A stretch of DNA of 64,000 nucleotides from contig JBBRPH010000001.1 in assembly GCA_038228295.1 (NCBI GenBank), forward strand, positions 159,231 to 223,230, written 5' to 3'. Origin of the DNA: JAICKM01 sp038228295. Its GTDB lineage: Bacteria; Chloroflexota; Chloroflexia; QHBQ01; JAICKM01. Below the pieces are notes generated by a model. The model saw only the letters and a program-made list of their open reading frames with translations. It did not search any database and was not told the origin of the DNA. Within the stretch, counting starts at the first letter, position 1; each line of letters opens with the position of its first letter. Of the stretch, positions 25,073 through 33,461 are shown in pieces. Position numbers and translations under genes: made by a program.

Positions 25073-26314
25073 TCACGCCACCCAAAACCAGTTCACGAAA
25101 CGGATCGTGTAGAGCGCCAGCAGCAGAACGCTCACCACCGGCAGCAGGTAAGCCGGCCAGGGCCGCCGCCCCATACGGGCGAGCAGGATGAAAGCGGGGA
25201 ACAGTACCAGCACGAAGCGTGGCAGCGACAGCAACGGATTATGTGGCGTGGCCGAAAATAGTGGAAACAGTAACCCCAGCGTCAGATAAAGCGCGTGGGG
25301 CGGACGCAGCATCCCCCGTCGCCAGCCGACGACAGCCACCACCGCAAACAGGATCAGCGTCGCCAGATAGAACCAGCTCTGCGACTCCTCCTGATATTGG
25401 AACGGCGTGTCGAGGGCTACGCGCACCGCGTTGCCGGCCGTCATCCAGGGCCAGCTAAAGGCGCGATTCCACTCCGCTTGCGTTTGGATAAAGGCCAGCG
25501 GCCGGCCCACCGCCCAGGTGGACCACGCCGGCAGTAGTCCCAAAGCTAGGATGGGTGGGACGAACGCTTGGAGTGCGGAACGAATGCTGCGTGCTGCGTG
25601 CTGCGTGCTGGGTGTCGGGGTACGGTTTAGTGAGGCGACGGTGAAACTGCGCGATTCATCGTGCGCGGACGCAGAACGATGGGCGATCCACCACTCCAGT
25701 GCCAAGCAGGGCAGCAACACCACGCCGAAAGGCCGCGTCCAGAGCGCACCCGCCAGACAGAGGCCGGCCACGAGCCAGCGCCGCTGCCCAACCGCGACGG
25801 ACATCCCCAGCGCCAGCAGCAGGAACAGCCCTTCGCTGTAGATTGCCCAGAAGAAAAAGGCGGTCGGGAAGATCGCCAGTGCCAGCACCGCACCGGGCGC
25901 CAGCGTGGGGGTGTATTGATCGCAGACTAAGCGGTAGAGCAGCAGCAACACGCCGGCAAAAATCAGCGACGACAGCAGCACCCCGGCCACAAGGTAGCGC
26001 CCACCCAATAGGGTGCCCACGCCACCCACTGCCCACGGATAGAGCGGCAGAAAGGCCGTCGTGCCGTCGTCGGGGCGATAGCCGGCGGCAGCGATTTGCA
26101 GATACCAGAGACCGTCCCAGTGTGCCCAGACTCCCACCAGACGATCCCAGAGGGCGGGGCTGGGCGGCAGGTGATAAGGCGCGGTACCGCCGGGCACGCG
26201 GCTGGGTAGCGACAGCCCCGCTAGCACCGCCAGCAGCGTCAGGCCCACGCGCAACGCTAACCAGATTGCTAGCGGTTGCTCATAAGTCCGCAGGAACGCC
26301 CGCACACGCGCCAC
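25073..26314 (-). CDS. PIG-V-type polytopic mannosyltransferase
   Basis: The 413-residue protein has about eight to ten membrane helices. The family signature HWDGLWYLQIAAAGY lies near residues 65-79, followed by FLPLYPW and, further on, WTRPFGVVLLP. Proteins of the PIG-V/GPI mannosyltransferase-II fold transfer sugars from lipid-linked donors on the outer membrane face. The substrate is unknown here. A 7-bp repeat array lies inside the coding region and encodes part of a loop. The GTG start is 8 bp after the stop of the UPF0182 gene, so they form one operon. Confidence 0.8.
   Translation of the reverse strand: MARVRAFLRTYEQPLAIWLALRVGLTLLAVLAGLSLPSRVPGGTAPYHLPPSPALWDRLVGVWAHWDGLWYLQIAAAGYRPDDGTTAFLPLYPWAVGGVGTLLGGRYLVAGVLLSSLIFAGVLLLLYRLVCDQYTPTLAPGAVLALAIFPTAFFFWAIYSEGLFLLLALGMSVAVGQRRWLVAGLCLAGALWTRPFGVVLLPCLALEWWIAHRSASAHDESRSFTVASLNRTPTPSTQHAARSIRSALQAFVPPILALGLLPAWSTWAVGRPLAFIQTQAEWNRAFSWPWMTAGNAVRVALDTPFQYQEESQSWFYLATLILFAVVAVVGWRRGMLRPPHALYLTLGLLFPLFSATPHNPLLSLPRFVLVLFPAFILLARMGRRPWPAYLLPVVSVLLLALYTIRFVNWFWVA
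25585..25612. repeat. Array of 7-bp units (TGCTGCG) inside a coding region
   Basis: Three perfect TGCTGCG units and one TGCTGGG follow each other. Because 7 is not a multiple of 3, each copy is read in a different frame, giving PSTQHAARSI rather than a peptide repeat. The segment falls in a loop between two membrane helices of the mannosyltransferase, where an insertion is tolerated. Confidence 0.85.
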
Positions 26315-26322
26315 GATCGGGC

Positions 26323-29217
26323 CTATGGTGCGACCTGTTGCAAGCAGCGCAAGGCTGCTTCCACTTGTGCCTGCTCGCGGCCGTAGGTGGCCCAGTCACT
26401 GATCTTAAGCGCATCTTGCGCGCGCTGGTAGTGATCGAGGGCCGCACTGCTCAAGCTGCGCGTATCGCCTACGCAGGCGGCCGCCGTTCCAGAGGGCAGC
26501 CCCGGCGTGAGGAGGGCTGGGGTGCCGGGCGGCAGTGTCCCGCCCGCGCTAGGGGTGCCGGCGCCCGCCGGCGTGATCGGCGGTGGGTTTTGCGCCTGCG
26601 CGCCGAACATCGCCGCCAACGCCGCCGTCAAGTTGTCACCCATACCCACCTGCCCACCAGCCGAGGCAATTACCCGTTTGAGCGCGGGCAGTGGGCTGTT
26701 GGTGGCCTGCAAAAACAGCGGTTGCACCGACAGCACCGAGCCACCCAGTGGCAGTACAAGCAAGTTGCCCAACAGCACATGGCTGCCGCTCTGGTTCCAG
26801 AGCGTCAATTGGCTCGAAATCTGCGGATCCTGGTTGATAAACGAGTTGATCTGCTGCGGCCCATAGACCACCGTGTTCGAGGGGAAGCGGATCACATCCA
26901 CCCGCCCATAATCAGGCGCATCGCCGCGCGCTGCCATCCAGGCGATCATATTGGGCTTGGAGGCGGGCGTGTAGGGGACCATCAGCATGAACTGGAGACC
27001 CTTGTCGCCGGGCAAGCGCATCATCGTGTAATAGGCTTCCAGCGGCACATTCGTGGGCGCATCCGAGCCGCCGCTGGTGTTACCAAACGGGACGTGCCAG
27101 GCATCACCCCGGTTGTAGAACACCGACGGATCGGTCATGTGAAACAGGCCGTATTGTTGGGCCTGGATATTGAACAGCCCTTCCGGATAGCGTAGGTGGA
27201 CCTGCAACGCGGGCGGCAGCGCGCTACCGTCCTTAAACAGCGTCGGAAAGATGCGCCGGTAGGTAGCGATCACCGGGTCTTTGGCATCCACCACATAGTA
27301 GTCCATCGCGCCGGTGTACGCATCAATGACCACTTTGACCGAATTGCGGATGTAGTTGATAGACGAATCGCCTTGATCATAGGGGCTGGAGTTCGGATAG
27401 CGATCGCTGGTGGTGTAGGCATCCTGGATCCAGTATAGCTTACCGCCGGCGACCACAATATACGGGTCTTTATCATAGGTGAGGAACGGCGCGACGCGCT
27501 GCACGGCCTCATGGATGTCACGGTGCAGCAGCACACGACTATCGGATTGGATATATTCGGAGATCAGGAAGGTAAAGTCGCCGAAATAGCTGGCAAGTTG
27601 TAGGCGATTGCTGAAGCCCCCGATCCGCACGCCGCCGGTGCCGGTATAGGTCGTGGTCGCGTCTCCGCTGCCCGATGGGTAATCGAACTCTTTGGCCGTA
27701 GTATTGACTACGGCATAGTTATCTTCGGCCTCGCCGAAATAAATCTGCGGGCGGGTGACGGCCAGCGCAGGGTCTTCGCTCACCACCGGCAGGTCGTGAA
27801 CCAGGAAGTGTGGCTGGCCGGCGTTCTCGATCTGATTAACCGGGCTGGCGACCACGCCGTAGCCGTGCGTATAAACCAGGTGCTGGTTGACCCAACTGCG
27901 GGCCTGGCTGGGCAGCGCGTTGCTGTTCAGTTCGCGGGCCGAGATCATCACTTGTTGTTCGCCTCCGGCCAGCTTATAACGATCCAAATCGACCCCGTTA
28001 AAGACATAGTAAGTACGCAGCGACTGCAACTGGCTGTAGGTGTCACGCAGCGGACGGTAGTCCCACAGGCGGATGCTGTTCACCAGATCATTGTTGGTCT
28101 GCACATCAGTCGGCGAGAGCTGGGCCGCCACCGGGGCGGGCCGCTCCTGGAAGCGGTCGAGGCCAAAAGCGGCGCGGGTCGCTTGGATGTTGTTGGTGAT
28201 GTAGGGCGCTTCTTTGTCCTGTTCAGCGGGTGTGACGACAAAGCTCTGCACGAGACCCGGATAGACTCCACCGATCACCACTTGGGCCACGATCCAGACC
28301 CCAACCCCCACTGCCAGCGGCAACAAGGCCCGCCGCCGTAGATTGACTAGCAGCAGCAACCCGATACCCAGCGTGACCACAGCCAAAATGCGGAGGGCTG
28401 CCAACCGGGCATTGACATCGGTATACGACGCGCCGTAGAGCGCCTTGTGGTCGGAGAATAGCAGATCATAGGTTTGGAACCAGTAGCCCACTGCTGTCAG
28501 GATCAAGAAAGCCACACCCAGCGCGGTGCCGTGCGCGACCATACGCGGGTCGGGCGCAAACCGGCCGCCGGCACCGAGCAGGCTCGGTCGGGTGGCATAG
28601 ATCAAGCCCGCGCCAATCGCCGCGACAACGATCAGCCCGATGCCCCAGCCGCGCAAGAATTCGTAAAACGGCAATTCAAAGACGTAAAAGCCGATGTCTT
28701 GCCCGAACACCGCATCGCTGCTACCGAATCCGGTATGATTAAAGTAGGTGAGGATTTTGCTCCACTCACCGCCGGCGGCAAAGGCGAGCAGCAGCGCAGC
28801 TACACCGATGCCCACCAGGATACCCAGCCGCAGCATATTCGCTGAGATGGGCAGTTGTTGCCCGGCGAACAAATCGCGCGGCACAGCAACGCGGCGGGCG
28901 ATCAGCCAGTTGACGGCCAGGAACGCCGCCGCGATCACAAAGCCCACGGCAAAGGTGCCGATAGCGGCGCTGATACGCGTGCCGAAGACGCTTTGGAAGC
29001 CCAGGCTGCCAAACCATTGCCAGTCTACCGACATTTCGAGCAGCACCGGCCCCAGCAGGAACAACAGCACCACCAGCCCGATCAGGCCGGCGCAGCCGCC
29101 GGGAAAGCCGCCGTTGCGCCCGGCGGGTGGCGCGGGCGGGCGGCGTGCTCCGCGCGTACGGGCCTGCACGCGCGCATCGGGGTCAAAATCACTAATTGGT
29201 GTTGGTTGGCGGCTCAT
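26323..29217 (-). CDS. UPF0182 family membrane protein
   Basis: The 964-residue protein begins with a basic, Pro/Arg-rich cytoplasmic tail, then about seven membrane helices (residues about 45-310). A large extracytoplasmic domain follows, containing the family landmarks PYITNNIQATRAAFGL, SVKVVIDAYTGAMDYYVVD and PSNTVVYGPQQINSFINQD. The family is conserved in Actinobacteria, Chloroflexi and Cyanobacteria, and its function is unknown. The ATG at 29217 overlaps the preceding gene by 4 bp and has GGGAGAGGA upstream; an earlier in-frame start 30 codons upstream is rejected. Confidence 0.92.
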   Translation of the reverse strand: MSRQPTPISDFDPDARVQARTRGARRPPAPPAGRNGGFPGGCAGLIGLVVLLFLLGPVLLEMSVDWQWFGSLGFQSVFGTRISAAIGTFAVGFVIAAAFLAVNWLIARRVAVPRDLFAGQQLPISANMLRLGILVGIGVAALLLAFAAGGEWSKILTYFNHTGFGSSDAVFGQDIGFYVFELPFYEFLRGWGIGLIVVAAIGAGLIYATRPSLLGAGGRFAPDPRMVAHGTALGVAFLILTAVGYWFQTYDLLFSDHKALYGASYTDVNARLAALRILAVVTLGIGLLLLVNLRRRALLPLAVGVGVWIVAQVVIGGVYPGLVQSFVVTPAEQDKEAPYITNNIQATRAAFGLDRFQERPAPVAAQLSPTDVQTNNDLVNSIRLWDYRPLRDTYSQLQSLRTYYVFNGVDLDRYKLAGGEQQVMISARELNSNALPSQARSWVNQHLVYTHGYGVVASPVNQIENAGQPHFLVHDLPVVSEDPALAVTRPQIYFGEAEDNYAVVNTTAKEFDYPSGSGDATTTYTGTGGVRIGGFSNRLQLASYFGDFTFLISEYIQSDSRVLLHRDIHEAVQRVAPFLTYDKDPYIVVAGGKLYWIQDAYTTSDRYPNSSPYDQGDSSINYIRNSVKVVIDAYTGAMDYYVVDAKDPVIATYRRIFPTLFKDGSALPPALQVHLRYPEGLFNIQAQQYGLFHMTDPSVFYNRGDAWHVPFGNTSGGSDAPTNVPLEAYYTMMRLPGDKGLQFMLMVPYTPASKPNMIAWMAARGDAPDYGRVDVIRFPSNTVVYGPQQINSFINQDPQISSQLTLWNQSGSHVLLGNLLVLPLGGSVLSVQPLFLQATNSPLPALKRVIASAGGQVGMGDNLTAALAAMFGAQAQNPPPITPAGAGTPSAGGTLPPGTPALLTPGLPSGTAAACVGDTRSLSSAALDHYQRAQDALKISDWATYGREQAQVEAALRCLQQVAP

Positions 29218-29975
29218 GGTTGCGAATCCTCTCCCAGCAAAGTAGCGAGTTCGGTAGCGGTGACAAGCGGGTGCAGCCCGCGTAAATGGGCCCGCAAGTG
29301 CATACACGCTTGGCCGGGTTGCTCACGCAGCCGATCAGCGGCGGCCAGCGCGGCGGGTGGTGCCCAACGCGCCGTCAATTCCCACACACGCAGATCAAAG
29401 CCGGGCGTGGGCGGCGGGTTGAAGCGCGAGCGGGGGCGCGTCGGGCCGCGTGGCGGTCGCCAATCAGCGGCCGGCTCCGCCGCCCCAGCAATCACAATCA
29501 GTGCCCGTTCAAGCTCGGCCAGTGCCGCCGGGGTAGCGGCGATCAGAAAGCGTTTGTGCTGACCTAGCCCCAGGCGCATCTGCTGCATGGTCAGCGGTCC
29601 GCGCGCCAGCAGTAGTTCGACCAGAGCTTTAGCAGTGATACCGTAGAGTCCACGGCTATAAGCCGGTAACGGATCGCTGCCCGGCCCACGCGCAAACGCG
29701 GCCACAAACACCGGCAGACTGGTCAGGCAAGCCGCTCCCCAGCCCGGCACCACCTGCCCGACGAAAAAGTGCCGCATCGCCACCGCCACCCCTACCCAGC
29801 TATGCACCGCCGCCAGTGTCACGCCGGGGGCCAGTACGTCAGGCAGGCTCGGCCAGGGTGCGGGCGCGCTCACCGGCAGCAGGCCCAGCGCCGTCACGCA
29901 ATCCACCAGATCCATTGCCGTGGCAACCCGACCCCGCCACACGGTCGCCGTATCGCTGTCGCTCTCCATATCCAT
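29214..29975 (-). CDS. Protein of unknown function
   Basis: About 253 residues with no signal peptide and several helical, Ala/Leu-rich segments. The stretch ITAKALVELLLARGPLTMQQMRLGLG looks like a winged-helix DNA-binding element, and RPPRGPTRPRSRFNPPP is a basic Pro-rich linker. A distant relation to AlkZ-like winged-helix proteins is possible but not shown. It overlaps the UPF0182 gene by 4 bp, so it heads a three-gene operon. The first ATG (29984) overlaps a TATAAT box and could not be in the transcript; the ATG at 29975 is 7 nt after that box and is preferred. Confidence 0.65.
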   Translation of the reverse strand: MDMESDSDTATVWRGRVATAMDLVDCVTALGLLPVSAPAPWPSLPDVLAPGVTLAAVHSWVGVAVAMRHFFVGQVVPGWGAACLTSLPVFVAAFARGPGSDPLPAYSRGLYGITAKALVELLLARGPLTMQQMRLGLGQHKRFLIAATPAALAELERALIVIAGAAEPAADWRPPRGPTRPRSRFNPPPTPGFDLRVWELTARWAPPAALAAADRLREQPGQACMHLRAHLRGLHPLVTATELATLLGEDSQP

Positions 29976-29982
29976 CGTCTGC

Positions 29983-29988
29983 ATTATA
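29983..29988 (-). promoter_or_regulatory. -10 box implying a leaderless mRNA
   Basis: TATAAT on the minus strand overlaps the first possible ATG and ends 7 nt before the ATG at 29975. No Shine-Dalgarno sequence is present, and no clear -35 box was found. Confidence 0.45.
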
Positions 29989-30063
29989 TACGCAAGCGGG
30001 GCCGGCTGGGTAGCAATCGTTTGTGATTCTTGCAGGACGCAGAGAGCCGGCCAGAATGACTAA

Positions 30064-30102
30064 CAGTTACCGACAATGCAGTTGCTGTATTGTCGGTAGC
30101 TG
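30064..30102. repeat. 18-bp RNA hairpin between divergent genes
   Basis: Arms 30064-30081 and 30085-30102 differ at two positions, and both become G-U pairs in the plus-strand RNA, so the stem is complete with a 3-nt loop. It lies upstream of both predicted promoters. It could be an operator, a relic of a small palindromic element, or a terminator for an unseen transcript. Confidence 0.55.
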
Positions 30103-30151
30103 CAACTACCCTATTCTGACAAACGTGGGTATGTAAACTCAGTAAATCGGC

Positions 30152-30169
30152 TATAATAGGATTAATCCT
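30152..30169 (+). promoter_or_regulatory. -10 box fused to a 12-bp palindrome
   Basis: TATAAT at 30152-30157 is followed directly by AGGATTAATCCT, a perfect palindrome at 30158-30169 that should cover the transcription start. A regulator bound there would block initiation. No convincing -35 box is seen, which fits an activator-dependent or weak promoter. Confidence 0.45.
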
Positions 30170-30262
30170 GTGACGGATGTACTAGCGCAGCCCGACCGTA
30201 TGCGACGCGACGGCTAAGCGGGTTTATGGACTGACTCAACTCAATAGGAGGGGAAAATAAGC

Positions 30263-33238
30263 ATGAAACGAATCGCACTGTTAGTTTGCCTCTGCATCGT
30301 GGTGTTCGGCGGGGTTGCGGCCCGCGCGGCCCAGCAAGAGGCCGGAACGTGGTCCCCGCCGGCGCGACCGGCGCTGAAAGGCGGCCCGCTGGAAAACGGC
30401 CCCGCCGTGGTGCCCGTTCCGCTCCTCACCGGCCCAGCTAGCCGCCCCCACGTCAACGACCCCCATTGGGCGGCTAATGTGCGGGCGAACACCGACGCCA
30501 CGACCTATGCCCAGCAAGAGCCGGCTATTGCCGTTAATCCGTTGAACCACCTCAACATTGTGGCCGCGCAAAAGGACGAGCGGCGTGCGCCCGCTCCGGC
30601 CACCGCCACCAAAGAAGTGTGGATCGAAACCTCCACCGACGGTGGGCAGACCTGGCCGGTAAATATCGCAATCCCGATGCCGGATAACACCCTGCCGCAG
30701 CAGAGCGATGCCGTAGTCACCTTCAGTGACAACAACATGGTATTTGTGACGATCATCGGTTACAACCAGGGTGGTGGGACTGCAGGCGAGAGCGTGCTGG
30801 TGGCGCGCTCCACCGACGGCGGCCTGACCTGGCCCACCCCGGCGGTGAATATAGATCCCGGCTTAGGCGGCTCCGACAAGGAATGGACGGCCATTGACCT
30901 CAATCCGGCCAGCCCGTTCTATCATCGCCTCTACGTTACCTGGACCAACTTCGCCGCCGGTCCGCAGTTCGTCGAGAAATGGTCCAGCGACAACGGCGTA
31001 ACCTGGAACCCGCAGCCCGGCAGCAACTATACCACCGTGAGCTTCGGTAGCTACGACACCGGGCAATTTTCCATGCCGGTTGTGCTGCCCAACGGCAATG
31101 TGATCGCGACCTGGAATCCGGGCGGACTGCTGGCGGTCGGGAAATCCACCGACGGCGGGCAGAGTTTCATCAACCCGAACACCACCGCCGTCAGCCTCAC
31201 CCAAGTAAACGCAGTACCCGGCTCTAACTGGCGCTTAAACACGATTCCATCCACTGCCGCGAGCGTAAGCGGCACGCTCGTCAGCGTGTGGGCCGATGGG
31301 CGCAACGGCAAAGACGATATCTACACTACCCACTCCACCGACGGTGGCACCACATGGAGCGCCGCTATCCGCGTCGCCCATAACGCGGCGGGTTCCAGCT
31401 ATCAAGTCGAACCCTGGATCTCAGTCGCACCCAACGGCCGCTTTGATGTGATCTGGTATGACGATCGCAACAATATTGCCACCCCCAATACGTTTGACAT
31501 TTTCGCCAGCCATTCGACCGACGGCGGGGCGACGTGGAGCGGTCCCGATGAGCAGGTCACGGATGCCTCGACCAACCTAAACCTCGGCATCCCCGCCGGA
31601 CCCGGCTGGAATGCGGCGGCCGGCGACTATATCGGCGTAGCCTCGGTGAACGATGCTGCGTATGGTGCCTGGACTGACACACGCAGCGGTACCAACGAGG
31701 ACATCTACACCTCGCGCTACACGCCGCCCGCCGTGGGCACGGCGACCCCGACCCCGACGGGCACCCTACCGACCGCCACGCGCACGAGTACCGCAACGCA
31801 GACGGCGACTACGACGCAGACTGCCACGGCGACGGCGACGCCGAATCCGTGTCTAGTGTATGCCATCGCTGCGATCACGGCCACGATTGTGCCCGGCACC
31901 ACCGACGTCGGCAATCACTGCGACGATTGCAGCACCACGATCCCGCTGCCCTTCCCGGTGACGCTGTATAACCAAACCTATACCAGCGCCAGCGTGAGTT
32001 CTAACGGCCAACTCAACTTCGGTGCGCCCGATTCCGGCTTCAGCAATACCTGCTTGCCCGACGCGGCCACCACCTACACCATCTTCCCCTACTGGGATGA
32101 TCAACTCACCGATGCCGCCGGCAGCGGCATTTTCACCGCTACGGTCGGCAGCAACTTCTATATTGAGTGGCGCACAACGCTGTTCAGCGGTGGTACGCCG
32201 GAGAACTATGAAGTGGTGCTGACGCAAGGTAGCCCCAACTTCCGAGTGGTCTACGGCGCGGGCATCACTGATTCGGCCAGCGAGACCATCGGGGTGCAGG
32301 ATGCCGGGCTTAACCCGTTCACGCAGTACAAATGTAACACCACGGGGGGGCCGGTCACGCCGGGCTTGGCGCTGAACTTCAGCGTGAACTGCGGCACGGC
32401 CACGGCGACCACCACCCCGCCGACCAGCACGGCGACACGCACAAGCACCGCCGGCCCGACGGCCACCTTCACGGCCACCAACCCGGCAGGCACGGCGACT
32501 ATGACTGCGACACAGACCGCTATGCCGGTGAATACCGGCACCGCGACGGTCATGCCGAGCACCGGCACCGCGACGGTGCTGCCGAGCGCTACGACCACCG
32601 TCGGTCCGAGCGCGACACCCTGCACGGTCCACTTCAGCGACGTGACCGACCCGAGCGCCTACTACTATACCGGCGTGTACTATCTTGCTTGCCACGGCGT
32701 GATCAGCGGCTACGCCGACGGCACGTTCAAGCCGTTCAACAACACGACGCGGGCCCAGATGACCAAGATCGTGACCCTGGCCTTCAACCTTGCGCTGGTG
32801 ACCCCGCCCGCGACGGGTACCTTCGCCGACGTGGCCCCCGGCAACGTGTTCTATCAGTTGATCGAGACGGCGGCGGCGCGCGGCATCGTGTCGGGCTACA
32901 CCTGCGGCGGCATTGACCCGCAGACCGGCCAAAGCGAACCCTGCGACAGCGGCCGGCGGCCCTACTTCCGCCCGTCGGACTTTGTGACGCGCGGGCAGTT
33001 GGCGAAGATCGTGGTGATCGGGGCGGGCTTCGCGCTGCGCAATCCGCCGACCCCGACCTTCACCGATGTCGCGACCAGCAACGTCTTCTATCCGTTCATC
33101 GAGACCGCCGTCTGCCACGGCATCATCAGCGGCTATAGCGACAACACGTTCCGGCCGAACAACTATGCCTTCCGTGGCCAGATCGCCAAGATCGTCTATC
33201 TGGCGGTGACTAATAGCCCGCAGAGTTGCGCGCCGTAG
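30263..33238 (+). CDS. Secreted BNR-repeat protein with SLH anchor
   Basis: The 991-residue precursor has a signal peptide (about residues 1-23). A beta-propeller-like part (about 60-490) contains several Asp-box motifs such as STDGGQTW, SSDNGVTW and STDGGATW, as in sialidases. Two Thr/Pro/Ala-rich linkers (about 493-530 and 715-785) enclose a Cys-containing beta domain. Three SLH domains (about 790-991; FSDV, FADV and FTDV starts) bind the protein to the cell surface. The usual sialidase Arg triad is not obvious, so enzymatic activity is uncertain; it may only bind glycans. AGGAGG lies upstream of the ATG. Confidence 0.88.
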   Translation: MKRIALLVCLCIVVFGGVAARAAQQEAGTWSPPARPALKGGPLENGPAVVPVPLLTGPASRPHVNDPHWAANVRANTDATTYAQQEPAIAVNPLNHLNIVAAQKDERRAPAPATATKEVWIETSTDGGQTWPVNIAIPMPDNTLPQQSDAVVTFSDNNMVFVTIIGYNQGGGTAGESVLVARSTDGGLTWPTPAVNIDPGLGGSDKEWTAIDLNPASPFYHRLYVTWTNFAAGPQFVEKWSSDNGVTWNPQPGSNYTTVSFGSYDTGQFSMPVVLPNGNVIATWNPGGLLAVGKSTDGGQSFINPNTTAVSLTQVNAVPGSNWRLNTIPSTAASVSGTLVSVWADGRNGKDDIYTTHSTDGGTTWSAAIRVAHNAAGSSYQVEPWISVAPNGRFDVIWYDDRNNIATPNTFDIFASHSTDGGATWSGPDEQVTDASTNLNLGIPAGPGWNAAAGDYIGVASVNDAAYGAWTDTRSGTNEDIYTSRYTPPAVGTATPTPTGTLPTATRTSTATQTATTTQTATATATPNPCLVYAIAAITATIVPGTTDVGNHCDDCSTTIPLPFPVTLYNQTYTSASVSSNGQLNFGAPDSGFSNTCLPDAATTYTIFPYWDDQLTDAAGSGIFTATVGSNFYIEWRTTLFSGGTPENYEVVLTQGSPNFRVVYGAGITDSASETIGVQDAGLNPFTQYKCNTTGGPVTPGLALNFSVNCGTATATTTPPTSTATRTSTAGPTATFTATNPAGTATMTATQTAMPVNTGTATVMPSTGTATVLPSATTTVGPSATPCTVHFSDVTDPSAYYYTGVYYLACHGVISGYADGTFKPFNNTTRAQMTKIVTLAFNLALVTPPATGTFADVAPGNVFYQLIETAAARGIVSGYTCGGIDPQTGQSEPCDSGRRPYFRPSDFVTRGQLAKIVVIGAGFALRNPPTPTFTDVATSNVFYPFIETAVCHGIISGYSDNTFRPNNYAFRGQIAKIVYLAVTNSPQSCAP

Positions 33239-33269
33239 GCGGCCATTGCCTGCGCTAAGTTTATCCGCC

Positions 33270-33301
33270 GGGGCGGGATCATCCTGAGATGATCCCGCCC
33301 C
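33270..33301. terminator. Perfect 14-bp hairpin after the SLH protein
   Basis: Positions 33270-33283 are the exact reverse complement of 33288-33301, with loop CTGA. The hairpin begins 31 bp after the stop codon. No T-run follows, but position and GC content fit a terminator. Confidence 0.7.
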
Positions 33302-33461
33302 GTGTATATCCAAACCCACGTGGCAGGGTTTGTGCTAAGTTAGCTAGGGCTACGATAGCGACGGCGCTTCAATCGCATTGCAGCAGGGAGTGGACTCTGC
33401 ATGGGCGTGTCGTCCGTAGTTACCAGGTGTAAACCCGCTATAGCGCGCTGGGGGAATCCGC

